Part shown: in pieces, positions 55,046 through 64,000 of the stretch
Layout: every line of letters begins with the position of its first letter
Position numbering within the stretch: the first letter of the stretch is position 1
Origin: Branchinecta lynchi
Lineage: Eukaryota > Arthropoda > Branchiopoda > Anostraca > Branchinectidae
Length of the DNA: 64,000 nt
Reading direction: 5' to 3'
Assembly: GCA_023053575.1 (NCBI GenBank)
Contig: JAKZAP010000022.1
Span: 669,001 to 733,000 of the forward strand
Notes under the pieces: generated by a model
The model's database searches: none
What the model was told of the DNA's origin: nothing
Seen by the model: the letters and a program-made list of their open reading frames with translations, nothing else
Position numbers and translations under genes: made by a program

Positions 55046-55118
55046 GGTCCTAGACAGCCGGGATATGAACCTAGGACCTTCGGCTTTCAAGGCCACTGCT
55101 CTACCACTGAGGTTCAGG
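55046..55118 (-). tRNA. tRNA-like sequence, probably SINE-derived
   Basis: On the - strand, 'cctcagtggtagagc' resembles a Pol III A box and 'ggttcatatcc' a B box, with an anticodon-like ccttgaaag loop. The acceptor ends do not pair, so a functional tRNA is unlikely. It shares the ggtcct...ggttca...atcccg.ctg...aggacc layout with 16271-16344. Confidence 0.35.
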
Positions 55119-55316
55119 TGAACTTCGTTCCCACTACCATGGTCAAAAAGAAGCAGCAAAGGAACAGTGATCTCGCCGAAAAAAAAGTTTATCTAAGCAC
55201 TTCACATACCAGCTGGTTTGTCACGGTAAAGTCACTTGAGTAGTATTCCGTCAACATGATATCTGGTGGCATCGGGTCCATACCTCAAATGGCACATCCG
55301 GGTCCATGGCATGCCG

Positions 55317-55687
55317 CTTCACCTTCCAGATTACCAGACTTCCGGGGCTTCCGCATAGTCAAGTCAACCCTTCCAGATTTGCATGATAATGATGACAGCT
55401 AAATTTGCTGTTCTTCAGTATTTCCTAGATGTCCCTTTTACAGTTTTACATTTCAAATATCTCTTGCATCCTAGTCACAAATGTCGATCACTTTCCCTTT
55501 TCTTCCCCCATTTGCATTTTTGTAGTTTCTCTCAAACGGGTTGCCCCTATGGCACCTTCCAGACAACCGGAATCTGGGGTGTCCAACACCCCGGATTTCC
55601 AGACATGTTTGGCCTGGCTTCACCTTCCAGATCCGTCTCGACGAAAATGGCTGTCTAGAATCCGAAAGAAAAATCTGGAAGGTGAAG
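55317..55687. repeat. Repeat with 15-bp inverted ends cttcaccttccagat
   Basis: cttcaccttccagat at 55317 and its exact complement at 55673-55687 bound a segment with further internal 'ttccaga' motifs. Probably a MITE. Confidence 0.5.
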
Positions 55688-55988
55688 ACTCGCTTTGTGC
55701 CTTCCAAGCACGGTTGCCACAGATGTGTTTAAGAGCGTGCTATAACCGAGCTAAATAGCGTGCTACATCGGGTGCTACATCCCGTACATGGTTTATACAA
55801 GAAATTGGCGAATTATATAGGTTCTTTAGCCTCTAAACTTGATGCATGTCGCCGATTAGACATACTTTTGTTATACTGAATGCTAAATTGTCAGTTTAAT
55901 TCTACACTATTCGTAAGCACGAAGATTCAGCTTTGCCTGTGTACTGAAACCAACAAAGCACTGCTCACCTGACGCATTACATTAACAA

Positions 55989-57188
55989 GACCAAAGGTTT
56001 CGATGGGATCCCAAAAATTCAATATCTGATCCAGACAACTGGGTCTTGTCTTAGTCATCGCCAGACTCCTTGAACATTTTTACAATTAAAATTCAGAAAC
56101 AGATTAAGGCCAAATAGCTAATCACCTGAGAAAAACTTCCTGCCACTACCGCCAATTTCCCGATTTCGGCCAAACTCCAGAACTAATTGTCCGGCGAAAA
56201 AAAGAAAGCTAAAAAATGAACTCAGGGTATCATCTTGACATCTAATCAACTTCAAATACAATTTATAACAAATTTTCCGACTCCAGCCGGATTCCGGTCG
56301 AACTATATGTCCGGGTAAAATATGATTATCACAGACGGATTCAGCATCTCTTCTTACCCCTAAATCAGTTATCTAATCAACTAGAAATAAAACTTTAAAT
56401 TCTACCAATTTTCCGGTTTTGGCCGGATTCCGGGCGAACTACATGTCCGGATAGAAAATTGTTATCACATAAGTGTTCAGAATGTCTTCTTGCTCTAAAT
56501 CGAACATCTAATCAACTTCAACTAAAACTTTTAATTTTAACAAACTTTCCGGTTTGGGCCGGATTCCGGGTGAATTACTTGTCCGTCGAGAAAATGGTTT
56601 TCACCACCGTGTTCAGCGTGTCTTCCTACCCCTAAATCGAACATCTAATCAACTTAAAATAAAACTTTTACTTTTAACAAACTTTCCGGTTTGGGCCGGA
56701 TTCCGGGCGAACTACTTGTCCGTCAAGAAAATGGTTTTCACCATCGTCTTCAGCATGTCTTCCTACCTCAAAATCGAACATCTAATCAACTTAAAATAAA
56801 ACTTTTACTTTTAACAAACTTTCAGGTTTTGGCCGGATTCCGGGCGAACTTACTTGTTCGATGACAAAATGGTTTTCACCATCGTGTTCAGCATGTCTTC
56901 TTACCCCATAATCGACTATCACATTAGCTGTTTCAAAATATTTTGTTTGCCCCTTAATTTGAAACCCCTCCCCCACCCTTAAATGTAGGGCTACAAAGCC
57001 CATCTACGAACTTGACTGTCCGACGACCCAACGAATCCTCACACCAAGCTTCATCAAAATATCTCATTCCCTTCGAGAGTTATCGTGCTGACAGACGGAC
57101 GGACAGACGGACGGACGGACGGACGGACAGATGGACAACTTTTGCGATGTCATAGGTATCCCTCCACTTACGTTTTGGGATCCCAAAA
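55989..57188 (+). mobile_element. Family P element, copy P3
   Basis: Same order as P2: 'aaggtttcgatgggatccc' start, 137-bp core units, single-copy tail, (GGAC)n at about 57095-57130, and 'acgttttgggatccc' end. Confidence 0.8.
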
Positions 57189-57734
57189 AACGGCTAAGTT
57201 GGTAGAGACGACCATTGGACTATGCACCGAGTAATACGGTACCTAAAGAGGTGATGAAATTCCACCTTTTGGCCTTTAGTCGTGTTTTTGAAAACGATGT
57301 ACTTGAGATGTTTCCCCGCTATGCAATAAAAATGGAGCCTTTAACGCCCATTTGCAAATTTCAGCAGCCTTTTTGTCATACCATAAAGTCCGGAATACTT
57401 TCGTTTAATAATTTTTGTTGATCGGATAAAGCAGGCACACATCTGTTGCACACAGATCTGTTGCATGCTGTAGAGAGATCATTGCTTTGTTTTTACTTCT
57501 TGGGGATTTCTCCTACCATGTCGCACTATTGTGCTACAATATTTGGCAAAAATCGAAATCGTGCTACATCACGCGTGCTACACATGGCCCGACCGTGCTA
57601 CCGGTAACAGCTCTTCTTCCAAGTTTCTCACTCTCTTCTTTTGGTTCCTATGCGCATCACAAAATTTCCAGAACCTTGCCCACCGTGTCAACATGCGATT
57701 CGGACACGGGAAATAACATATCTAGAGAATTTGC

Positions 57735-58000
57735 TCCCATCACCCACAGGCAGAGGCGTTACTAGCCAAAATGCTTGGGGGGCGGGGGGGGGGGGAGGGG
57801 GCAAGGCTGGCTGGTAAATTTCACCGACTGTTTTTTTGAAAGAAAAAGTCGACTGATTTTCAGAAAAAACGACTGTTTTCATGAAAATAATGAACCCTTT
57901 TGACGAAAAATCGCGGCGATTCGTGCCGAATCGGTTAATTTATACCGACTGGCGGACAACATTGGAGGGGGGGGGGTCCCCCCCGCCCCTCCCGAAGTCG
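57735..58000 (-). mobile_element. Family H repeat, uninterrupted copy
   Basis: Reverse of the 5.2-5.9 kb copy. It keeps 'cggacaacattggaggggg' without the A3 insertion, so it preserves the empty site. Confidence 0.55.
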
Positions 58001-58002
58001 GA

Positions 58003-59166
58003 TGTAATTCGAAAAATGTACGTTGTATCTAGAGCAACCACAAAGTTTCTCCCGAATCCATGTACTCATGGACATTTTAAGGCACGCCCCTTCCAGCTCC
58101 CCGAACCAAGGTCGTATTCGGTCCGCACTTCAGAATCACACATCTGAGACCCATAATTTATTTATGGGCAAAAATATAAAACAATAAACTACCCAACATC
58201 AAATGCTAAATACGGCTCACAGTCCATGCCATCCACACAGGTAACGATAGCCGCATGTTTGGGCCCGAGAGAATCATAAGGAGTGGATTGCTATAGTGAA
58301 GGATCCGGGTCTGAAGAGAGAAGATAGACCGACGCCTGAGTTCCCCAAAAGAATGAAGAGCCTCACCAACAAACATCCCGGAAGCACTACAATTCCGAGG
58401 TAGACCATGTAGCCACCGGAATGAATTGTTATAAAGAACCCGAAAAGTATTCTCGCATTTCACAGATGTAGAGTGGGTTAGTGACAAACAATACAGTGGA
58501 GTACAGTAAGCCCTGAAAAGGAAAGTTTTAACTGAAGAGTCACAACTAGAGAACTTTCTAATAAGGATATTAGCACGGACACACAGTGATCGGAACACCA
58601 CTGAAACATGGAGGTCGTCTCTAAGTGAACTGCAAAAAGTATATCCCAAATACTTAAACGACTGTACAAAAACAAGCGGGACTCCAGATAGGATAGCAGT
58701 AGGTATGTGCTTGAGAGACATGCCAGGTGATACATGCCATAATCTTTGTACCGTCCAAGTTTCATCCCAATCCCTGTATTCCTTTGCAACAAATGTTCCA
58801 AAATCGTTCGCATGCTCCAAATATGGAATCCTTATATTCCACGGCATTTTTCGAAATTTCCGGAGTCCCCCGTCGCCCCGTGGTCGGATGTGATTCGTCC
58901 TTAGAAATGGAATATTGCTCTGCTCCTCTGAATAGGGTCACGAGGGTCCTTAGTTTCCGTTTTCCCCCTCCCTCCAGAGCCACAAGAATGGCTGGATTTA
59001 ATCCGAGAAAACACGGTTTCGCTTAGCATTTATAAGCATGTCAAGCATGTTAAGTTATTCAGCATGTTGTCCTCAGCTTACGTGGAATGGATGTAGCCTA
59101 AAGTGAGACAGATGGATCACCAATACAATCGCTATATGGCACTTGAACCGAAAACTGCAAGTACCA
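58003..59166 (+). mobile_element. Family B element, copy B4, interrupted by a LINE
   Basis: B-type sequence runs at 58003-58150 and from about 58690 to a terminal hairpin tggcacttg...caagtacca at 59136-59164. A reverse LINE occupies the middle. Confidence 0.5.
58152..58690 (-). pseudogene. LINE reverse transcriptase C-terminal half, reverse
   Basis: The - strand frame reads VFVQSFKYLGYTFCSS, VRANILIRKFSSC, FRAYCTPLYCLSL and NNSFRWLHGLPRNCSASGMF, then FGELRRRSIFSLQTRI. This is the thumb and post-RT region of a CR1/Jockey-like element. The 3' end is near 'cccataaataaattatggg'. The frame is open over about 500 bp, so the insertion is fairly young, but it is 5'-truncated. Confidence 0.8.
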
Positions 59167-59169
59167 TAA

Positions 59170-60670
59170 CAACACTGACAATATGTGGTATACAAATTGC
59201 AGAAAATTTGTTGGAAAATTTAAAAATAACCCCCTAAAATGCTAAAATTAGAACAAACGCAGATAACTTTCCAGCGGCATGCCGCCAAACAAAATTCGGC
59301 GCGGATTCGGGGACTAGCCTCCAGATTCCAAACCAAGAACAGGACAAATGCGCGTATAGACGATTCAGCTGTCCCGTTTCGGAATCTGGCTGATTGTTTA
59401 ATAAAGCTGAATGAGAATGGGCAGATAATGACATTATCCATGACATAGTCATGGATAACAATCTTGCCAATTTTACGTTTCACTTCCACTTCCCTCTCAA
59501 AGCCTCAGGCACAAACCGTAGACACAAGCTACACATCGGACCATTTTCCCACCAGCCTATCTACTAAGAGTAAAAGATATATTTATAATCTGGAACTGGA
59601 CATCCTTCCATGGCATTCATTCCCAGTGAAGCAACGCCTTCACAGACCCTAGCAGCGCTATTTTTGAATGCCAAACAATCGAGTCTTCTTGGAAACGGAT
59701 CCTCTTCCTTCTGGAGAGATTACTGTTAAATTGAAAAAGACATTAACCCTATCTGCCTGAACTCTCTCAATCAAAGACAGTAAAAGTGGGAAAGACCGGA
59801 AACTCCCGTAAGCCCCGTGAGTCACAACAATCAGCGCCGGTTAGCGGATGTTCTTTCGTTAAAAAGTCGCTCTGTTGACAATTTCTTCCATCGCTTTCCG
59901 CAGAATCATCATCGAAGCAGGTTTTGTTTATGATGAGCATTCTCTGCTCATTCAGATTTCCTCTTTAGTTGGAAGAAAAAACAAGTAGGATAAGAATAAA
60001 TCGCTTTTTATGAAAAAAAATGTTGAATTCACGATTTCGAATCAGTTAATGTTGACAGACATTGCCTACTCGCGCCCTCTTGCATTTATTATATTAATCA
60101 TCTACCGCTTGAAATTGGACAAAGTCCAAACACTAGGTGGCGTTCCAATCGATTTTCAGAGACCCGATTTTAGCGAAGTCACCGGTATTTCCCACTATTA
60201 TTGTCTTTGCTCTCAATATCCACCCGTTTCCTAGGACTTTCCTAACGCGCAGAATGATCATGAATGGGTCTAAGCTTAGCTATCCCTGACCAAGGAGTGA
60301 AATGCGAAGGAGACTCAGGCATGACCAGAGAGATCAAGGGACCCTAGGCCCTTAGGCTACTTTAACTTGAAGATTGATATGTAGACTCAGAAATGAAGTA
60401 GACGAGTACCAACTGTACCTTTTCTAAATGTACAATTACCATGCATACCAAGCATTACCATGTAACATTACAAGCGCAAAGTCGTACAAATCTCAAACCA
60501 CAAACCATTAAACAATATAATCATAAATCTTCCTTGGTAATACTAACTCTATTTAAAAGCAAAATACTATGTGAAGAAGCAAACCGGCTTTTAATTTTGG
60601 TTTTCTTTCTTATTTAAGCGTCTTAGAAACTTGTCTTCTGGAGTAGGAAGCTAATCACTGTAGAAATGTT
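59170..60670. other. No gene recognised
   Basis: Unique-looking sequence with short open frames lacking motifs and no strong repeat signature. Confidence 0.4.
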
Positions 60671-60676
60671 TTTTTT

Positions 60677-63600
60677 TATGGCACTTGCCGTCAAGTGCCA
60701 TATAGCCATCGCAATTTCTGTCCGTCCGTCGGTCGGTCTGTCGTTTTGCTAGTTCGGGCACTTCCACATAAGCCCGGACGATGAAACTTGGCAGGCATAT
60801 CACAAACCCCAAATGATTAAGTTGCAAATAGTCACTCCCCAATCCGATCATCTGGAGAAGGAGTGAAGGGAGGATGAATCCGGAAATATTAGGTATTTCT
60901 TACTTACGACCTGAAGATCAGAACTTAACGAAACTTGATACATAGAAAGACCTCGTGTCTCGACGTCCCATTTTGAATCCGGACCGAATCCGGTGACATT
61001 GGGGGGATTTGAAGGGGGAACCGGAAATCTTGGTAAACGCTTAGAGTGGAGAGATTGGTATGAAACTTGGTGCAAAGAACAAGCACGAGTCCTAGATACG
61101 TGATTGACATAACCGGACCGGATCCACTCACTGTGGGGGAGCTGGGGGTCGGGGGTGAGATCAGAACTTCTAGTCATTCCGCCTAGGACGTTTAATCTTG
61201 GCATGCGTGTCAGGGACCCGAACAGATTGACTTGAGAAAGTCGTCCTCGATCCGACCACCTGGGGGGGGGGGGGGTGGAGGAAGGAGAAATCCGGAAAAG
61301 TGAGGTATTTTTAACTTACGAACGGGTGATCGGACCTTAATGAAACTTGATATATAGAAAGACCTCGCGTCTTTCTTTTTTTGGAAATTGGAGGAGTTGG
61401 AGGGGGAACCGGAAATCTTGGGAAACGATTAGAGTGGAGGGTTTGGGATGAAACTTGGTGGTAAGAACAAGTACAAGTTCTAGATCCGAGCATCGTGAGA
61501 GAGTGGAAGGATGGGGAATCCAGAAAATTGAGTAGTGCGCGCTCAGCTACTGAACGGGTGATCGGATTTAAATGAAACTCGATATTTAGAAACACCTCGT
61601 GCCTCAGATGTCCCATTTTAACTCCGGACTAGATCTGGTGATATTGGGGGGGGGGGGGGGGGGTAGGGGGAACCGGAAATCTTTGGAAACGCTTGGAGTG
61701 GAGGGATCGGGATGAAACTGGGTGGGAAGAACAAGCAATAGCCCTAGATACGTAATTTACTGAACCAGAGATGTCGGGGCTCTGTGGGGTGTTGGAGGGT
61801 GTTTCCCGGAATTCCGGTGATCGCGAGTTAGGATACTTTCAGATGTGCCAATGGCGATAAAACTTGGAAGGCATATTAGTAATCCGAACAAATAGACTTA
61901 AGGACCCGACCAAATGCCCTAGGAAGACTTCCGTTCTTGGATCAGACTCTTTTTCGGGGAATTGAGGGATCCGAAAATTACTGACTTCCGTAGGTTGCGA
62001 ACAAATGGTCCGATTCAAGTGAAACTTTATTTGTGATAAGAACTGATGACCTAGATGTGAAAAGCATGTGTCCAAACCCTATGCGGCCCTGGTGCAGGGA
62101 ATTGGGGGAGGGGGGTCCGAAAAATTTGTGGCATGCACAACAAGACCTAAGGTTTCGATGGGATCCAAAAAATCTAGTATTTGATCCAGACAACTGGGTC
62201 TTGTCTTCGCCAGATCCAGTATTCGCCAGGCTAATCATCTGAGAAAACCCAGTTCAGATATACCTCTATCAGCCAAATCTCTTTTGACGATACTGACCGA
62301 AACTTCCTGCTTTAATTCTGCCAAATTTCCGGTTTCGGCCGAAGTCCAAGCGAACTACTTGTCCAGCAAATAAAAGAAAACTCGGAAACGAAGTCAGCGT
62401 ATCTCCTTATTCCTATACAGGACATCTAATCAACTTCAAATAAAACTTCAACTTACAAACAAATTTCCGGTTTCAACCGGATTCCAGACCAATTATATGT
62501 CCGGGTGAAAAATGATTGTCATATACAGACTCAGCGTCTCCTTAGCCCTAAATCTGTCATCTATTCAACTTCAAATAAAACTTTTGCTATTAATGAATTT
62601 TCCGGTTTTGGCCGGATTCCGGGCGAACTATTTGTCCGGGTAGAAAATGCTTTTCATATAAGTGTTCAGCATGCTTTCTTACTCCTACGTCTGTCATCTA
62701 ATCAGCTTCCGGTAAAACTTTTAATTTTAGCCAACTTTCCGGTTTTTGACGGCTTCCGGACGAACGACTTGTCTGGCGAGAAAATGGTTTTCATCATCGT
62801 GTTCAGCATATCTTCTTACCCCTAAATCAAACATCTACTAAACTTCAAATAAAACTCTTACTTTTAACTAACTTTCCGTTTTTTCCCGGATTCCGGACGA
62901 AGTACTTGTCTGGCGAGAAAATGGTTTTGACCATCGTGGACGGCATGTTTCTTTACCGTGAAATTGAACATTCAATCAACTTAAAATGAAACTTTTACTT
63001 TTAACCAACTTTCCGGTTTTTGCCGGATTCCGGGCAAACTACTTTTCGGACGAGAAAATGTTTTGCATATTCGTGTTCAGCATGTCTTCTTCCTCCATAA
63101 TCGACTATCACATTTTCTGTTTACAAATATTTTGTTCGCCCTTTAATTTGAACCCCCTCCTCCACCCCTAAATATACTACAGAACCCATCTACGAACTTG
63201 ACCTTACACTTGACCCAATAATCTTCACACCAAGTTTCATCAAAATATCTCATTCCCTTCGAGAGTTATCGTGCTGACAGACGGACAGACGAATAGACGG
63301 ACGGACGGACGGACAGACGAAAAACTTTTGCGATGTCATAGGTATCCCTCCACTTATGTTTTGGGATCCCAGAAACCAAAAGGATGGGCGAATGGGGTGC
63401 AAATTGGACAGTACCAAATTTATGCGGCCTTGATTTATCATTTGGTGTCTGAATCGGATCCGAACAAAGTAGGGGGAGGATGAAGTGGGAACTGGAAGTT
63501 TGAGGTTATGCTGCGGTTCGAGTTAAACTTGATGGACAGGAAGAGGAGATTAGATACATGTGTCCGAGTCGTATTTGGCCACAATGTGGGGAGATGGAGG

Positions 63601-63801
63601 GGAGTCCCGAAAATGTTGTGAATCGCATAGGGGTTAAACAAGTAGAGTGATTTCAATGAAACTTGGAAAGTAGAAAGATCGTATACGTCAGCTGGCATAC
63701 TTTAAGGTTCGGACCGGATCCGAGCCCGGTGGGGAGCAGTACCGGAATTTCCGAAAATTCTCACACCACCTACTCGTGCCATATGAGCTCGTAGCTCTTG
63801 T
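60677..63801 (-). mobile_element. Family B element, reverse copy B5, hosting P4
   Basis: On the - strand it starts caagagctacgagctcatat at 63801 and ends in the hairpin tggcacttg-acgg-caagtgcca near 60677-60702, with a (TCCG/GGTC)n run at about 60718-60745. B-type units ('aagtttcat', 'ggattc', C-tracts on the - strand) fill 60750-62130 and 63380-63780. The gap is a P element. Confidence 0.65.
62137..63372 (+). mobile_element. Family P element, copy P4, nested in B5
   Basis: Starts 'aaggtttcgatgggatcc', carries five to six 137-bp core units with 'tttccggttttggccgga', then the single-copy tail, (GGAC)n at 63275-63312 and 'ttttgggatccc'. B5 sequence lies on both sides. Confidence 0.75.
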
Positions 63802-64000
63802 TTTTCACTGGACCGTTTCATTTCGATGTATCAGTCCACAAAACGATGCTTTCCGTTACTTAGAAGGAAGCAGTTCAAATTTATGGCATACACCACCTGA
63901 ATACAAGGAAAACAAGACAGCAGTAATCTACTTAAGTTCAGTCCAGAACACTGAGATGGCAATGATTCTTAGAGCATTAGGGATTTTTCTGACATGCCAG
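63802..64000. other. Right edge, nothing recognised
   Basis: Unique-looking sequence with no motif that I can identify. Confidence 0.4.

Overview
This is an invertebrate animal (metazoan) nuclear window: genes are split by GT-AG introns, coding density is very low, and most of the DNA consists of interspersed repeats and retroelement ends tailed by microsatellites. The phylum cannot be fixed from this sequence. The histone H1 globular domain looks more like lophotrochozoan or cnidarian H1 than vertebrate H1, but that is only an impression.

Two protein genes are well supported. One is an intronless linker histone H1 on the + strand at 12039-12761. The other is a GRWD1/Rrb1 orthologue (glutamate-rich WD-repeat protein, a ribosome-assembly chaperone) on the - strand. 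I reconstructed it exon by exon: eight coding exons from 53223 (ATG) down to 16084 (stop), every junction GT-AG, every phase compatible, 452 aa in total and co-linear with the roughly 446-aa human protein. Its introns fill most of the window.

Layout: 1-12.0 kb is repeats. 12.0-12.8 kb is H1. 12.9-16.0 kb is repeats. 16.1-53.2 kb is GRWD1, with introns full of non-LTR retrotransposon fragments, MITEs, tandem repeats and nested insertions. 53.2-64 kb is repeats with no recognised gene.

The repeats form recurrent families, named here by letter. A: asymmetric palindromic elements with 10-13 bp target duplications and a hammerhead-ribozyme-like core. B and P: elements carrying tandem cores, (ACGG)n-type microsatellites and, in B, a terminal hairpin. 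C, G, J: MITEs or similar repeats; C and G have TA flanks. F: foldbacks built on ataccatggtat. I: a repeat of about 200 bp interrupted once by a hAT-type MITE. D and E: intronic repeats around exon 3. Insertion order can be read at several loci because uninterrupted paralogues lie elsewhere in the window.

The most interesting item is family A. Its subfamilies vary mainly at the one core position where a hammerhead ribozyme tolerates any base, its arms are inverted, and one end carries an extension of about 32-35 bp. This resembles Penelope-like elements or metazoan retrozymes. Stem III is weak or absent in my folding, so this stays a hypothesis.
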